This document shows positions 19,201 to 28,442 of a stretch of DNA of 64,000 bases, piece after piece. Source of the DNA: Paraburkholderia flagellata (GTDB taxonomy: Bacteria > Pseudomonadota > Gammaproteobacteria > Burkholderiales > Burkholderiaceae); assembly GCF_021390645.1 (NCBI RefSeq), contig NZ_JAJEJT010000004.1, positions 1,178,001 through 1,242,000 on the forward strand. The letters are read 5' to 3'. The notes beneath the pieces were generated by a model that saw only the letters and a program-made list of their open reading frames with translations, did no database searches and had not been told where the DNA came from. Every line of letters begins with the position of its first letter. Within the stretch, counting starts at the first letter, position 1. The position numbers and the translations under genes were made by a program.

Positions 19201-19458
19201 CGACGAGCCGGACGAATACATGTAGATCATGTTGTCCGCACCGTTGACCTGTTGCTCGATCGGCGCTGCAACGTTGTTCGAAACGACGTCCGCGCTGGCG
19301 CCCGGGTAGGTCGCGGAGACCGTGATCTGCGGCGGCGTGACGTCCGGATACTGCGCGATGGGCAGCGAGAACATCGTCAACGCGCCGCCGAGCGTGATCA
19401 CGATCGAAATGACGGACGCGAAGATGGGCCGGTCGATGCAGAAGCGCGAGATGTTCAT
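16240..19458 (-). CDS. RND multidrug efflux permease, HAE1 family (AcrB/MexB-like)
   Basis: A 1072-residue inner-membrane proton/drug antiporter with 12 membrane helices and two large periplasmic loops. Proton-relay aspartates are in GIVVDDAIVVIENVER and the relay lysine in LAAKNAILIFEF. The N-terminus MNISRFCIDRPIFASVIS is typical of the MexF/AmrB/AcrB group. It works with the upstream adaptor and downstream channel. No dedicated TetR or LysR regulator is adjacent, so control is probably from elsewhere. A short diverged copy of residues about 50-120 of such a permease lies as a fossil near 27.7-27.9 kb. Confidence 0.96.
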   Translation of the reverse strand: MNISRFCIDRPIFASVISIVITLGGALTMFSLPIAQYPDVTPPQITVSATYPGASADVVSNNVAAPIEQQVNGADNMIYMYSSGSSTGNYTLNVFFEIGTNPELAQVDVQNRVNLALPQLPQQVQSQGVQVQKKSNAFMMVIAIYSPDERFDPTYIANYANVYVLDTLKRIPGANQSSIFGTPDYAMRIWLKPDRMAQLGITAGDVQNAVRAQNQQFAVGTVGQAPTGNPVEQSFAVTTSGRLATAAEFDDIIIRAASNGAAIVRLKDIGRAELGQKSYSNRTTYQGKPATIIAVYQQPGANALDVSKQVRETLAELKTSFPEGLDYQIAMDTTDFTRASIADVIHTFFEALVLVVIVVFVFLQSLRATLIPVLAVPVSIIGTAMGMAALGFSINMLTLFGMVLAIGIVVDDAIVVIENVERNMTVFKLGPKDAAKRAMDEVSGPVVAIVLVMCAVFVPVAFLGGITGQLYKQFAITIAISVVFSGIVALTLSPALAAILIKPTHHEKKGFFRWFDHQFERMTAGYGRAVQFMIRRYVLGLIVFGVVIALAVLMGKSIPGAFLPPEDQGYLLGAIIMPDAASLDRTAAVGDKVTDYFMQQAAVSSITIVNGYSLLDSQNKNNAGTFFVGLRGFDERYKFSNIREQNARAVLIKAYETLSKIQEGIVVPVNPPSIPGLGTTGGSEMWIESHGDGSIQQLAGVVQDFVAKAKARPELTGVTTTFNGNSQQLLVDVDRDQAETLGVPVEEVYSAMQTMFGSLYVSQFNKDARLWQVIVQADPRYRLTPADLDQIYVRSNTKNMVPIKAVMTYKYVTGPDLITRFNNFPAVKITANAAPGYSSGQVIDTLKELAAQMPPGYAVGWSGEAFEEIKSGSTGGLVFVFGIIMVFLILAAQYEKWSLPLGVLMAVPFALFGALLAILLRGLNNDVYFQIGLTMLIALAAKNAILIFEFAVLNREEGKTPYDAALTAAKERLRPIVMTSLAFILGCVPLAIALGASQNSRHSIGTGVIGGMLGATAIAVFFIPMFYWGIESLGSRKDGGKETPAPGSGTPPPASGGSGSPTVTPSVRREDD

Positions 19459-19469
19459 CGAGTCGCCCC

Positions 19470-20756
19470 TTACTGCGAAGCGCCGCTGGTTGCGACTGGC
19501 GCCGTCGCTCGCTCGCCCCCGCTCACCTGTGGCGCCGACGCGCCGCCCTTCTCAACGACCGTCTTGCCGCCGCTCTTCGTCGAAGGGAGCGTGCCGGCAA
19601 TCTTGAGCGGGACTTCGGGCACGACGCGAATCGCGCCGTCCACCACGATGCGCTCGCCGGCCTTCAGGCCATCGTTGATGAACCAGTTATCGCCGTTCCA
19701 GTCGCCGACTTCGACCACTCGCTGACGGGCCTTCGACTGATTGTCGACGACCCACACGAAGTGACTCTTCGCGCCCTGGAGCACGGCCCGCTGGGGCACG
19801 AGAATTGCATTCGGCCGCGTGGCGCCTGACACGCGCGCGCGCACGAACTGCCCCGGCCGCAACGTACCCTTCGGGTTCGCGAGTGTTGCCCGCACAAGGA
19901 AAGTGCCGGTGTCGGTGTTGAACGCCGGATTCGCAAAGCTGATGGTGCCGTGCTGGGGAAATTCCGTGCCATCGCCGAGTATCACTGCCACGACGAACTC
20001 GCTGTTCGGCGGGAAGAGCAGCTTGCCTGCAGAAATCTGGTCCTGAAATTTGAGCATTTCGTTTTCGGAAATACTGAAATTCACCCAGATCGGATCAAGC
20101 TGATAGACATAGGTGAGGAGCCCAGATGAATTGGCGATCAGATAGCTTCCGTCCTGCTGCCTTGCATAGCTCGCGAGGCCATCGAGAGGCGACTTGATCG
20201 TCGTGTAACTGAGGTTGAGTTCCGCCGTCTCCACCTGGCCTTGCGCAGAGATCACTGCGGCCTGGGCCTCCTTCTCGTTGCCGATGGCGTCGTCGAGATC
20301 CTTCTGGCTCAACGCCTGCTGCGCCGCAAGCGGCTTGACCCGCGCAAGATTCTGCTGCGCCACCGTCAGCCGCGCCTGCTGCTGCGCAAGTTCGCCCCGT
20401 GTCGTCTGCAGCGCGGCCTGAAACGGTTTCGGATCCATCAGGAACAATGTCTGGCCGGCCCTCACCTTGTCGCCTTCGGTGTACATCCGCCTGTCGAGAA
20501 AGCCGTCCACACGCGCGCGAATCTCGACTTCACGCGAACTCTGCGTCTGCGCGGTGAATTCGAGTTCGACCGGGGTGTCCTGTGCCACGACCGTCATCAC
20601 CGTGACTTCCGGCGCACCGAGCGCGGGGGGCCCGGATGCCTTCTTGCAGCCGGCGAAGAGTGTCAGCGCAACGGCGACGAGAATGAGCGGCAGGCAGTAC
20701 CGGCGCGCCGCAACCCGGGGTAACAGTCGATGCTCGGGAAAGAACGGTCCGCTCAT
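19470..20756 (-). CDS. RND efflux periplasmic adaptor (membrane fusion protein)
   Basis: A 428-residue adaptor lipoprotein with lipobox LFAGC. Order: lipoyl half-motifs, an alpha-helical hairpin (about 100-170, rich in Gln/Ala), a beta-barrel and a membrane-proximal domain, then a Gly/Ser/Ala-rich tail. It links the inner-membrane permease to the outer channel. The ATG at 20756 has GGGAGG seven bases upstream and gives a normal signal peptide. First gene of the efflux operon. Confidence 0.93.
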   Translation of the reverse strand: MSGPFFPEHRLLPRVAARRYCLPLILVAVALTLFAGCKKASGPPALGAPEVTVMTVVAQDTPVELEFTAQTQSSREVEIRARVDGFLDRRMYTEGDKVRAGQTLFLMDPKPFQAALQTTRGELAQQQARLTVAQQNLARVKPLAAQQALSQKDLDDAIGNEKEAQAAVISAQGQVETAELNLSYTTIKSPLDGLASYARQQDGSYLIANSSGLLTYVYQLDPIWVNFSISENEMLKFQDQISAGKLLFPPNSEFVVAVILGDGTEFPQHGTISFANPAFNTDTGTFLVRATLANPKGTLRPGQFVRARVSGATRPNAILVPQRAVLQGAKSHFVWVVDNQSKARQRVVEVGDWNGDNWFINDGLKAGERIVVDGAIRVVPEVPLKIAGTLPSTKSGGKTVVEKGGASAPQVSGGERATAPVATSGASQ

Positions 20757-21336
20757 GAATGGCCTCCCGCAACGCGCCGGACCTGCGCATCGCCCCGGTA
20801 CGTGCGCCATGGTCACCTCTTCGTTGCCCGCTTACTGTTCGCGATCCGGATCAGCAAGGATCCGCACACTGCTCTAGACGCAACGCCGGCCGAGACAGTT
20901 TGGGAACCAGCCGACAAGCCGCTGCCTGACAAAATGCCCCCGCCGTGTGTGACTCACTCGATACATCGCGCCTCGATGCTTTGCGCAAAGACCGGAAAGA
21001 TTCTCGTATTTTGGCCAGGGTGTCCCGCATGTGGCGCGCTCGAAAGCGCCACCGGCGCCGCGCAGCGCCAAAGTATCGGCATCGTCGTGTCATGGCGCCC
21101 GTAGTCGTGAAGTTTGGTAGCCGTCCAGGCCAAATACAATGGGACTTTGGTCCGATATCCAACTGCGCACAACTCTTGCTCGGTACGGCGAGGACTCTTC
21201 GCTTGCCCGTGCAACTGCCACCTTGCGAATTCAGGTTAGGACGCCGACGCAAACCGACTATAGGACTTCGGTCAAACGTTGAAGTTGAAAACACAGTTGG
21301 GAGATTGGCGATGTAGTCCTGCCGACATCACGCACG
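20757..21336. other. Long intergenic region with one copy of a 26-bp repeat
   Basis: Holds the promoter region of the efflux operon and the first copy of the 26-bp repeat at 21136-21161. Several overlapping frames exist in all phases, none with a ribosome site or recognisable product. Looks like decayed insertion DNA. Confidence 0.5.
21136..21161. repeat. 26-bp repeat, copy 1
   Basis: Begins ACAATGGGACTTTGGTCCGA and ends TATCCA; identical to 28205-28230. Upstream flanks are about 65% alike over roughly 25 bases, downstream flanks unrelated. Confidence 0.8.
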
Positions 21337-21573
21337 TCAATGTTGGATCGGCTGGTTGCTGTTGCCAACATGCACAGCATCCTGACAGCGCCGGTCCAAC
21401 TCGCTCCGGATCGCCGCATCGTTGAGCAAACGAGCGCTCTGCTCTTCGCCGTACCTCTGCTGCAGTAGCGCTTCGATCGCTCGCCAGTCGGCGTATTGGC
21501 CCGAGTCTGCCAGGTCGCGCGCATAGCGCAGCATGTAGTCTTTCACCCCCATAGCGGAATGTTTGCTCCTCAT
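21337..21573 (-). CDS. Small hypothetical protein
   Basis: A 78-residue soluble, helical and charged protein (MRSKHSAMGVKDYMLRYARD at the start). GGAGAG lies just before the ATG at 21573. A longer in-frame extension upstream has no ribosome site and overlaps the next gene. It follows a secreted small protein gene on the same strand by 43 bases. No known motif; the composition suggests a helical, possibly nucleic-acid- or protein-binding peptide, but function is unknown. Confidence 0.6.
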   Translation of the reverse strand: MRSKHSAMGVKDYMLRYARDLADSGQYADWRAIEALLQQRYGEEQSARLLNDAAIRSELDRRCQDAVHVGNSNQPIQH

Positions 21574-21616
21574 CCCCCTCTCCTGATTGGTTGAGGACCA
21601 AGGCAGCCGTACGCTA

Positions 21617-21901
21617 TCAGTTACAACCGTGACTATTCGCTGTCCGATAACAGGTCTTGCCGCCGGGCCCACGTACGACGCCTTTCCCGTTCTCCGTCTT
21701 CGCCTCGCCACCACGATTGGTTTGGGTCGTTCGCACACCGTTCTGATTCGTTTGAGATGTCCAGGCCGTGCCCGTATTGCGGTTATATCCGCCCGCAGTC
21801 GAGCCATTCCCGCATACCGTTTCGCCGCGGGAATTCGTCGCACATTCCGCAAACGCGCTTGAGCTGATCATTAAGCAAGCCAACAGCAACACTATCTTCA
21901 T
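21617..21901 (-). CDS. Small exported protein, hypothetical
   Basis: A 94-residue precursor: signal peptide MKIVLLLACLMISSSAFA, then a mature part rich in Thr, Asn and Gly with four cysteines (ECATN, TVCGN, KTCYR, HGCN) that may form two disulfides. Mature repeats such as NRNTGTAW and NRGGEAKTENGKG resemble low-complexity exported proteins common in Burkholderia. Probably periplasmic or secreted; function unknown. Confidence 0.65.
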   Translation of the reverse strand: MKIVLLLACLMISSSAFAECATNSRGETVCGNGSTAGGYNRNTGTAWTSQTNQNGVRTTQTNRGGEAKTENGKGVVRGPGGKTCYRTANSHGCN

Positions 21902-22176
21902 GGCGGTCTCCCGAAGGTTCTGCCAAAACGTGACCGGCGCATGATCGATGGAGCTTTGATCACCATGCATCGCCGTCATGAAGAGTTTAGGATGCGCGGT
22001 CAGCGAAGACCAACGATGTGACAGGTTAGCGAATGCAAGTCCGGCGGCTTCTGGAAATAGCTGATTACAACAGATCTCAGTAGTACTCCTTTATCTCCAC
22101 AGCGTCATGCCCTCGCTATTTGTCAGACGCCAAAAAGCGCGTTCTTTGAAAGCGCAAGCCGAACTGACGGCGCGGC

Positions 22177-22920
22177 TTAGCGATCCGCCAGATAGTCGTG
22201 AACTACCGTACCCAGACCGAGTGTCAGGTCAGTAAGGATATGGACTCCGGAAAGCACTTCCAGAACTGGCAATTCAGCGACAGGCGCAAGCGCGTGATGA
22301 AACAGCTCAAGCGCTGCTGGCCCATTCCATGCACCCTTGACAGTGATATCCTCGCAAAAGTACCGCACAAGTTCGCAAACTCGGGGCGATCCGTCCACGT
22401 GAGGGATAATTTTGAGCAGGTAGTTGGGTGCGGATAGCGACTCCAGGATCCGGTCGTGAGACGCGGGACGATACTTGTAACCCATCGTAGCGACCGCAAT
22501 CGGAACGGGCCCGTATCGCAATACGCCACCGATCGTGTCTTTTTCGACCCGCAGTTGCGGACTCGCGAGCTTCTTGGGGAAGCCCCAGATTTCACGACCG
22601 CCGGCGATAGGCGCCATGTCGTCGAGAAACATCGCATGCACGTAGCTGCCGGTGTGCCCCTGAAAACTCACCGGAATGACTTGTCCGGCTTCGGTGTAGT
22701 CACCAAAGCCAGTGGAGTTCGGCATGCGGATGAACTCAAATTTGACAATAGGCTCAACCATCTCGAGCGGGCCTGGTATGACCTCTTTCAACCTCTCCGG
22801 ATCGGTCCGATACGTGATGATAAGAAACTCCCGGTCCACGAACCGGTAGGGACCCGGTGGATAGGCGGGGCTCGTGAGCGGCATGGCGAAGGCGTTCTCT
22901 CTTACCTCGGATTCCGTCAT
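22177..22920 (-). CDS. adc: Acetoacetate decarboxylase
   Basis: A 247-residue enzyme of usual size that converts acetoacetate to acetone and CO2 (EC 4.1.1.4). The Schiff-base lysine is K116 in [12 protein letters not shown], the conserved family block. Its ATG overlaps the stop of the upstream patatin gene (ATGA), so the two are coupled. In Burkholderiales such pairs occur near polyhydroxybutyrate or ketone-body metabolism genes, but no hydroxybutyrate dehydrogenase is seen beside it here. Confidence 0.92.
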   Translation of the reverse strand: MTESEVRENAFAMPLTSPAYPPGPYRFVDREFLIITYRTDPERLKEVIPGPLEMVEPIVKFEFIRMPNSTGFGDYTEAGQVIPVSFQGHTGSYVHAMFLDDMAPIAGGREIWGFPKKLASPQLRVEKDTIGGVLRYGPVPIAVATMGYKYRPASHDRILESLSAPNYLLKIIPHVDGSPRVCELVRYFCEDITVKGAWNGPAALELFHHALAPVAELPVLEVLSGVHILTDLTLGLGTVVHDYLADR

Positions 22921-24092
22921 GGTGCTTTCTCCTGGTTCTGCGATTCGACCGGTGTCAGGTCGAATACACGAATTCCATAGGCAAGCTCGACCACATCTTC
23001 CCAGGCTTTCCGTGCAACAGCATCGTGCACGTCGCCGAGGCCGCCCTGCCATAGTTCGTCAACGGTGGCGCGTGAAAACTCGTAATCCTTAAAGTCTGAA
23101 GAACCGGTGTTATGGCGGTTGGTCATATGAACCAGGGCGACCGCGCCTCGCGTGCTCACCGCCGCCAACCGCTGTGCGTCTGGATCGTCGCGCAGCGCTT
23201 CGGGAAGCTTGTCCAGCAGACGCCGTAGCGCCGTGCGCAACTCCTCGGTCTTTTTGATGTGCGCCGAACTAAAGCGCGCTTTGCTCGCGTATTGAATGTC
23301 CTTGAGGCGCTCCTGAACCTGCTGGAGATTCCGCGGAAAGTGGCCAGGGCCGGTGAACACATCGACCTGCAATACGAGCGCGCTCTCCCGATAAGCCTCA
23401 TCGACGACGTACCACATCGGTGTATTGGAGGAGATTCCTCCGTCCCAATACCACTGCCCCTCTATCAATACAGGAGGAAATCCCGGCGGCAATGCGCCGC
23501 TCGCCATGACATGCTCCGGGCCTATCCTCGTTTTGGTATTGTCGAAGTAGACTGATTCCCCCGAGCACACGTTAACTGCCCCGAGCGAAAGACGGATATC
23601 GTGCCGGTTGATCAGATCGAAATCGACCAGCTCCTCGAGCGTATTCTTAAGAGGATGAGTGTCGTAGAAACTGAGGGCGCCGGCTGTGCCTGGAACGGCC
23701 ATGAACGGCGGCAGCGCACGCGGCACAAAAAAGCCCGGCACTCCAAACGTAACCACAGATGCCGCGCTCCAGGCATTGATCCACGAGCGCGTTGCGCCGG
23801 CAGTGGGTTGGGTTATCAGTGATGTGCGGGCCGAAACTCGCTCCCAGAACTCGCGTAGCCGCTCAACCCGTTTTTCTGGGGGATTTCCGACGATGAGCGC
23901 CGCGTTGATCGCGCCAATTGATATACCCGCGACCCAATCCGGAGTGATACCAATTTCAGCGAAGCCTTCAAATACACCAGCCTGATACGCACCGAGGGCG
24001 CCTCCGCCTTGCAACACAAAAACGGTATGGTCGAACCTGGCAAGGCTGTCAATCACCTGACGAGGCAGTTTGCTCGCTCTGGCCTTCATCAT
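22917..24092 (-). CDS. Patatin-like phospholipase
   Basis: A 391-residue patatin-fold acyl hydrolase with a Ser-Asp dyad. Oxyanion loop GGGALG (29-34), nucleophile Ser58 in GISIG, catalytic Asp in [10 protein letters not shown]-terminal extension after about residue 270 matches the long DUF3734-type patatins. The start at 24092 follows GAGGTGG. Coupled to adc downstream, suggesting that released acyl or ketone-body products are handled together. No signal peptide, so probably cytoplasmic or membrane-associated. Confidence 0.9.
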   Translation of the reverse strand: MMKARASKLPRQVIDSLARFDHTVFVLQGGGALGAYQAGVFEGFAEIGITPDWVAGISIGAINAALIVGNPPEKRVERLREFWERVSARTSLITQPTAGATRSWINAWSAASVVTFGVPGFFVPRALPPFMAVPGTAGALSFYDTHPLKNTLEELVDFDLINRHDIRLSLGAVNVCSGESVYFDNTKTRIGPEHVMASGALPPGFPPVLIEGQWYWDGGISSNTPMWYVVDEAYRESALVLQVDVFTGPGHFPRNLQQVQERLKDIQYASKARFSSAHIKKTEELRTALRRLLDKLPEALRDDPDAQRLAAVSTRGAVALVHMTNRHNTGSSDFKDYEFSRATVDELWQGGLGDVHDAVARKAWEDVVELAYGIRVFDLTPVESQNQEKAP

Positions 24093-24198
24093 TTCCACCT
24101 CGCAAACAGTACGTGACTGCGATTGGTACACCGCCACTGACGAAGTCGACAACGTGAAACCCCGGCAGGGAGCGTTGCTCAGGCCGCTGTGGCGGCTG

Positions 24199-24789
24199 CT
24201 ATCGCGTCTGGCTCTTCACGATCGCAGTTGCAATTTCCCGGCTCACCGAACCCAACGCACGATCGTGAGCGGCAACAAGCGCGTCGTAAGCCTGCCCTTG
24301 CACAGGCTCGTGCGCGAGCGTGCGCCCGACAATCGGCGCCGCCTGGTCTGGAGGCCAGATCGTCCACAGTGCGTCTATCGTGGCCATATTCCCCAGCACC
24401 GAATCGAATTGCATGATGTCGACGCGCACTCGCCACGCTGGCACGCCACTCGTATCCACCCCATACACGCTGACGTGCTCAGAGCCAAGCAGCACCGCGA
24501 GATCTCCAGCGATCGTTCGCTGAATATTGCCTTTCAGCGGCTCCGCCCAGCGCTGAAACTCTTCAGGCCACACCTGATTGCCGGCAAGGCTGACGACGAT
24601 CTGTGGTCGGTCAACCAATGCCGGAATCGTGACCGGGTTGACCACGACATATAGCGACGCCGCGGTGCCCATGGCGGTGAGTGCTGCGTCAGGCTTCAGC
24701 CGGTAGAAGCTGGACGTCGGCGAACTGGCGCAGCCACCAAGCGACACGCCCAACAGTGCAATAACGACCGATATCAGTGCGCGTGTCAC
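24199..24789 (-). CDS. pqiC: PqiC-type outer-membrane lipoprotein
   Basis: A 196-residue ABC-transport auxiliary lipoprotein (DUF330/PqiC family): lipobox SLGGC, then the family block FYRLKPDA. In E. coli PqiC anchors the periplasmic PqiB tube to the outer membrane. Third gene of pqiA-pqiB-pqiC; its start overlaps the pqiB stop. Involved in lipid movement between membranes and envelope stress tolerance. Confidence 0.87.
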   Translation of the reverse strand: MTRALISVVIALLGVSLGGCASSPTSSFYRLKPDAALTAMGTAASLYVVVNPVTIPALVDRPQIVVSLAGNQVWPEEFQRWAEPLKGNIQRTIAGDLAVLLGSEHVSVYGVDTSGVPAWRVRVDIMQFDSVLGNMATIDALWTIWPPDQAAPIVGRTLAHEPVQGQAYDALVAAHDRALGSVSREIATAIVKSQTR

Positions 24790-26408
24790 GGGTGGTTCTC
24801 CTGCTGCTTGCCGCGAATCAACGCCTCCGGATGCCGTTCAAGATAATCGGCGAGCGTGCGGAAGGCGGTAGCCGTGCGTGAAAGTTCCTGAATCATGTCG
24901 GTCGCGTTCTGCTGCAAGGGGGAGTTCGGCTGTAACGCGTTGTTGGCCGAGTCGAGCGCAGTGTGGGCCGCGGCGAGTGTGCCCTGCGCCTGCGGGACGA
25001 CCATGGTGTCGAGATCGTTGAGCAGCGTCTTCGCGCTCGCCAGCGTCTCTCGCGTGTTCTTGCCAATCGCATCGAACGGGATCGTGTTGAGCTTTGCCAC
25101 GAGTTGCGTGATGTTGTCCTGCAGCCTTTGCAGGTTACCGGGGATCGTCGGAAGTTCTGGAGGCGATGACGCCCAGTTGACAGCGGCTTTGGGCGCATCA
25201 GGAAAGAAGTCGGCGGCCAGGTACAGTTGCCCTGTTAGCAGATTGCCCGTTCTAAGTTGAAGACGCAGTCCTTTCGCGACGAGGCGATCCGCCAGTGCGT
25301 GAGGATCGTTGGACAAGCGGCCACCCGGGGCGCTGGTCGCGCCGGCCTCGTAGCGAGACGTGAACAACTCCGGATACAGGTCTATTTCCACCGGGATAGT
25401 GAACTTCGCTGTCGTTGGATCAAAGCGTGTATAGATCGCTGTCACCTCGCCCACCACAATGCCGCGGAAGTCTACAGGCGCGCCCACGGTCAGTCCCCTG
25501 ACCGATTCAGTGAAGTCGGCAACGTACTTGACGACGACGTTATAGTGCGCCTTCATCGCATCGGCCCGATCCGGGAACAGCGTGAAGGTCGAGTCGGTCG
25601 CGGCGACGGCTTCGTCGAATCCGTTCGGCGGCGACTCGAATGCCACGCCGCCGATCATGATCGACACGAGCGATTGCGTATTGACCTGGATGCCACCCGA
25701 GCCGACTGTTACGTCGACACCGCTCGCGTGCCAGAAGCGCGTGTCCGAAAGAACGAACTTGTCGTACGGCGCGTTGATAAACACCCTCAGCGTCACACCG
25801 TGCCCGTCAGGATCGAGCTTGAAGCCGGATATTTGTCCGACCTGCAGCCTTCGGAAATAAACAGGCGTACCGACGTCGAGCGAGCCCATATTGGTGCTTT
25901 TCAGAATGAATTCGCGCCCCGGCACATCATTCGCGATCGCGGGTGGTGTCTCGAGCCCTACGAATTCGCGACGCTCGGCTTTCGATTTTCCAACATCCAT
26001 TTCGATGTACGAACCGGACAGGAGCGTGCCGATCCCGGACACCGTTCCGCCGGATATACGCGGGCGCACGACCCAGAAACGCGTGGTGTCGACAAGCATG
26101 TTCGTCGCATTCTTATTGATATCGGCCGTCGCGATGACTCGCTCGTGATCGGGCGTGAGCGTTACGGTTTTGACGAGCCCGATGTCGACGTTCTTGAACT
26201 TGACTTTCGTCTTTCCCGCTTCGAGACCATCAGCAGTCACGAAACTGATCGTAATCGTCGGTCCCTTCTCGATGACTGCCTTGACAGCGAGCCATCCGCC
26301 AATCAGGACCGCGAGGACAGGTACGAGCCAGACGACCTGAAGACGCCAGCGCGAGCGCGGCGTTGCTTCCGCGTCGGGGAAATCAGGCGTTTTCTCCGGT
26401 CCTGGCAT
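24786..26408 (-). CDS. pqiB: PqiB, MCE-domain intermembrane transport protein
   Basis: A 540-residue protein, close to E. coli PqiB (546). One N-terminal membrane helix (VVWLVPVLAVLIGGWLAV), then three MCE domains (about 46-140, 160-255, 280-380) and a long C-terminal helical region that would form the needle-like tube spanning the periplasm. The start lies 26 bases inside pqiA. Works with PqiA in the inner membrane and PqiC in the outer membrane. Confidence 0.93.
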   Translation of the reverse strand: MPGPEKTPDFPDAEATPRSRWRLQVVWLVPVLAVLIGGWLAVKAVIEKGPTITISFVTADGLEAGKTKVKFKNVDIGLVKTVTLTPDHERVIATADINKNATNMLVDTTRFWVVRPRISGGTVSGIGTLLSGSYIEMDVGKSKAERREFVGLETPPAIANDVPGREFILKSTNMGSLDVGTPVYFRRLQVGQISGFKLDPDGHGVTLRVFINAPYDKFVLSDTRFWHASGVDVTVGSGGIQVNTQSLVSIMIGGVAFESPPNGFDEAVAATDSTFTLFPDRADAMKAHYNVVVKYVADFTESVRGLTVGAPVDFRGIVVGEVTAIYTRFDPTTAKFTIPVEIDLYPELFTSRYEAGATSAPGGRLSNDPHALADRLVAKGLRLQLRTGNLLTGQLYLAADFFPDAPKAAVNWASSPPELPTIPGNLQRLQDNITQLVAKLNTIPFDAIGKNTRETLASAKTLLNDLDTMVVPQAQGTLAAAHTALDSANNALQPNSPLQQNATDMIQELSRTATAFRTLADYLERHPEALIRGKQQENHP

Positions 26409-27672
26409 GATCTCGCTCCACTTCGTCCCATATCAGGCGGGGATCGAACGCCATCGCTGCAAACATCGTCAGCACCACCACAGCACCGAATGCGATCGCC
26501 GCGTTGCCGGCCTGGATTGTCGCAAGTGCCTGGAACTGCACGAGCGCGACGAGCATCGTGATCACGTAGATGTCGAGCATCGACCAGCGCCCCACAAACT
26601 CGACCATCCGATAGATCCGTGTGCGCTCGATGGGGTACCAGCGCGAGTGTGCCTGTGTGGAGATCGTCAGGTATGCGAGCGCGAGGATCTTGAGCATCGG
26701 CACAGCGATGCTCGCAACGAACACAACGATCGCAAGCGGCCACGATCCCGATGTCCACAGGTACACGACGCCAGACAGGATCGTGTCGTCCTCGGTCCCG
26801 AAGAGCGAGTTCGTGTACATCACAGGCAACATGTTCGCCGGGATGTACATCACCATCGCAGCAACCAGGAAGGCCCACGTTCGGGACAGGCTTGCGGGTT
26901 TGCGTACATGCATCGCTGCACCACAGCGCGGACAATCGAACGTGTGAGCGTTGGCCCGTGCGCTTGCGAGCAGTCCGCAATCATGGCACTGCGCGAGACC
27001 GCATTGCGCTGCGGTAAGCGAGCCTTGAAGAGACGCCTCATCCAGGTCTGGCTCTGCGTCTATGTGCTCGACGGCGGCGACGCGCGCCCACAAGCTGCGT
27101 ATATCGAAAGCGGAGCCCGCTGCCGCCAGTACGAACATCAGGGCTGCGAACGACCACAGTGCAGGGCCTACAACCACGCCGGCGATCGCGGACAACTTCA
27201 CAAGCGCAACGAGCAGGCCGAGGATCAGTACCTCGGTCATCCCCCAAGGCTGGCAAAAGCGGCAGAGCCGGAAGATGGCCGGACCGCCCCACGGCGCGCG
27301 GTTGCATTTCAGCGGGATCAGTAACCACAGCATGCTTACGGTCTGCAAGATCGGCATCAGGGCAGTTGTAATAAAAACGAGGCCCGCGATTGGCCATTTG
27401 CCGTCCAGATACAGCACGCTCACGGCCCCCAGCAGCGTCGTTTCGACGACCGTCCCGTTGACCGCCAGGCCGACGATCGGATAGAGATTGGACACCGCGA
27501 AGAGTACAACCGCAGCGAGAGAAAACGCGAGCGCCCGGTCGAGACTGTTGGGGAGTTCGCGGTAAAGCTGGGCACTGCAACGCCGGCATCGCAACGTTCC
27601 GCCCTCTGGCACAGTCACCTCGCGCTGCAGCAGGTCGCATTCGTGACAGGCGATGAGTTTCCTGTGAGTCAT
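26383..27672 (-). CDS. pqiA: PqiA, paraquat-inducible inner-membrane protein
   Basis: A 429-residue membrane protein of two repeated halves, each with a zinc-ribbon-like cysteine set (CHEC...CRRC near residues 9-34; CHDC...CPRC near 224-246) followed by about four membrane helices. Matches PqiA/YebS. Inner-membrane component of the Pqi lipid-transport system. The ATG overlaps the stop of a truncated RND fragment (ATGA), an unusual upstream context that may have replaced or added a promoter. AGGTG precedes the ATG by five bases. Confidence 0.93.
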   Translation of the reverse strand: MTHRKLIACHECDLLQREVTVPEGGTLRCRRCSAQLYRELPNSLDRALAFSLAAVVLFAVSNLYPIVGLAVNGTVVETTLLGAVSVLYLDGKWPIAGLVFITTALMPILQTVSMLWLLIPLKCNRAPWGGPAIFRLCRFCQPWGMTEVLILGLLVALVKLSAIAGVVVGPALWSFAALMFVLAAAGSAFDIRSLWARVAAVEHIDAEPDLDEASLQGSLTAAQCGLAQCHDCGLLASARANAHTFDCPRCGAAMHVRKPASLSRTWAFLVAAMVMYIPANMLPVMYTNSLFGTEDDTILSGVVYLWTSGSWPLAIVVFVASIAVPMLKILALAYLTISTQAHSRWYPIERTRIYRMVEFVGRWSMLDIYVITMLVALVQFQALATIQAGNAAIAFGAVVVLTMFAAMAFDPRLIWDEVERDHARTGENA

Positions 27673-27908
27673 TGCGGCACCTGTGCAGCATTGAATGTGC
27701 TCGACTTCTTCTGGACCTGGATGCCTTGGAACTGAATCTGCTCTGGCGGTCGTGGCAACACGTGGCGCTCACCGTTCTGCACGCCCGCCTGCGTGAGTTC
27801 CGGATTCGCGCCGATTTCGAAGAAAACATTGAGCGTCAGGTCAACGTTCGATGAACTCGCCGAATACATACATATCATGGTGTCTGCACCGTTCACCTGA
27901 TCCTCGAC
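27669..27908 (-). pseudogene. RND permease internal fragment upstream of pqiA
   Basis: Reads EDQVNGADTMICMYSAS, then LTLNVFFEIGANPELTQ and IQVQKKSS. This aligns with residues about 48-115 of HAE1 permeases such as the one at 16240-19458 (IEQQVNGADNMIYMYSSGSS). No start or remaining permease is present. The frame ends TGA exactly overlapping the pqiA ATG. A clear gene fossil. Confidence 0.88.
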
Positions 27909-28442
27909 GTTCAGACATTCGACGGATCGAGCGCGCTGCGCATCGTCATTCGTCTGACTCAGGAGTTCACGGGCGCGGCAGCGGTGCGAACCGCGCGAAC
28001 GTCCGCGTCGCTACGCGACGTCCCATTCAGCCGCCGGCGTGGAGGACGAGGATCTGCGCGCGAGACGAGGGGAACGGCGATCACCAGGTCGCGAACAGGC
28101 CGGAATATGGCGCCGGCTCGCTCGTGCCCGTTGTCTGCGGATTGCGAGCCCACATGGCTGCCGTGGCCACTTTTGCTCAAGTCTGGCCGCCACCCGGGTG
28201 AAGCACAATGGGACTTTGGTCCGATATCCAGGCAGGGGAGGCAGTCGCGAGGTCTCTCGTCGTTTCTGGACCAGGACGATCAGTATTGATTGCGCTCTCT
28301 CTGATTGTCGATGTGAACACACTAATCGACGGCATGCACTGCGCCGTTGACACCGAAAGCGGCACCATTACCCTGATTGACTGGAAAGGCACGAATAGAA
28401 GCGGGCCTAGCGGTCTCAACGACCACTTCGCCTGCCCAACCG
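27909..28442. other. Intergenic region with the second 26-bp repeat copy
   Basis: No supported gene. Contains the 26-bp repeat at 28205-28230 and mixed frames of atypical composition. With the RND fragment beside it, this looks like recombined, decaying DNA. Confidence 0.5.
28205..28230. repeat. 26-bp repeat, copy 2
   Basis: Identical to 21136-21161. Contains GGGACTTTGGTCC, an imperfect palindrome. Same orientation as copy 1, about 7 kb apart. Confidence 0.8.
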
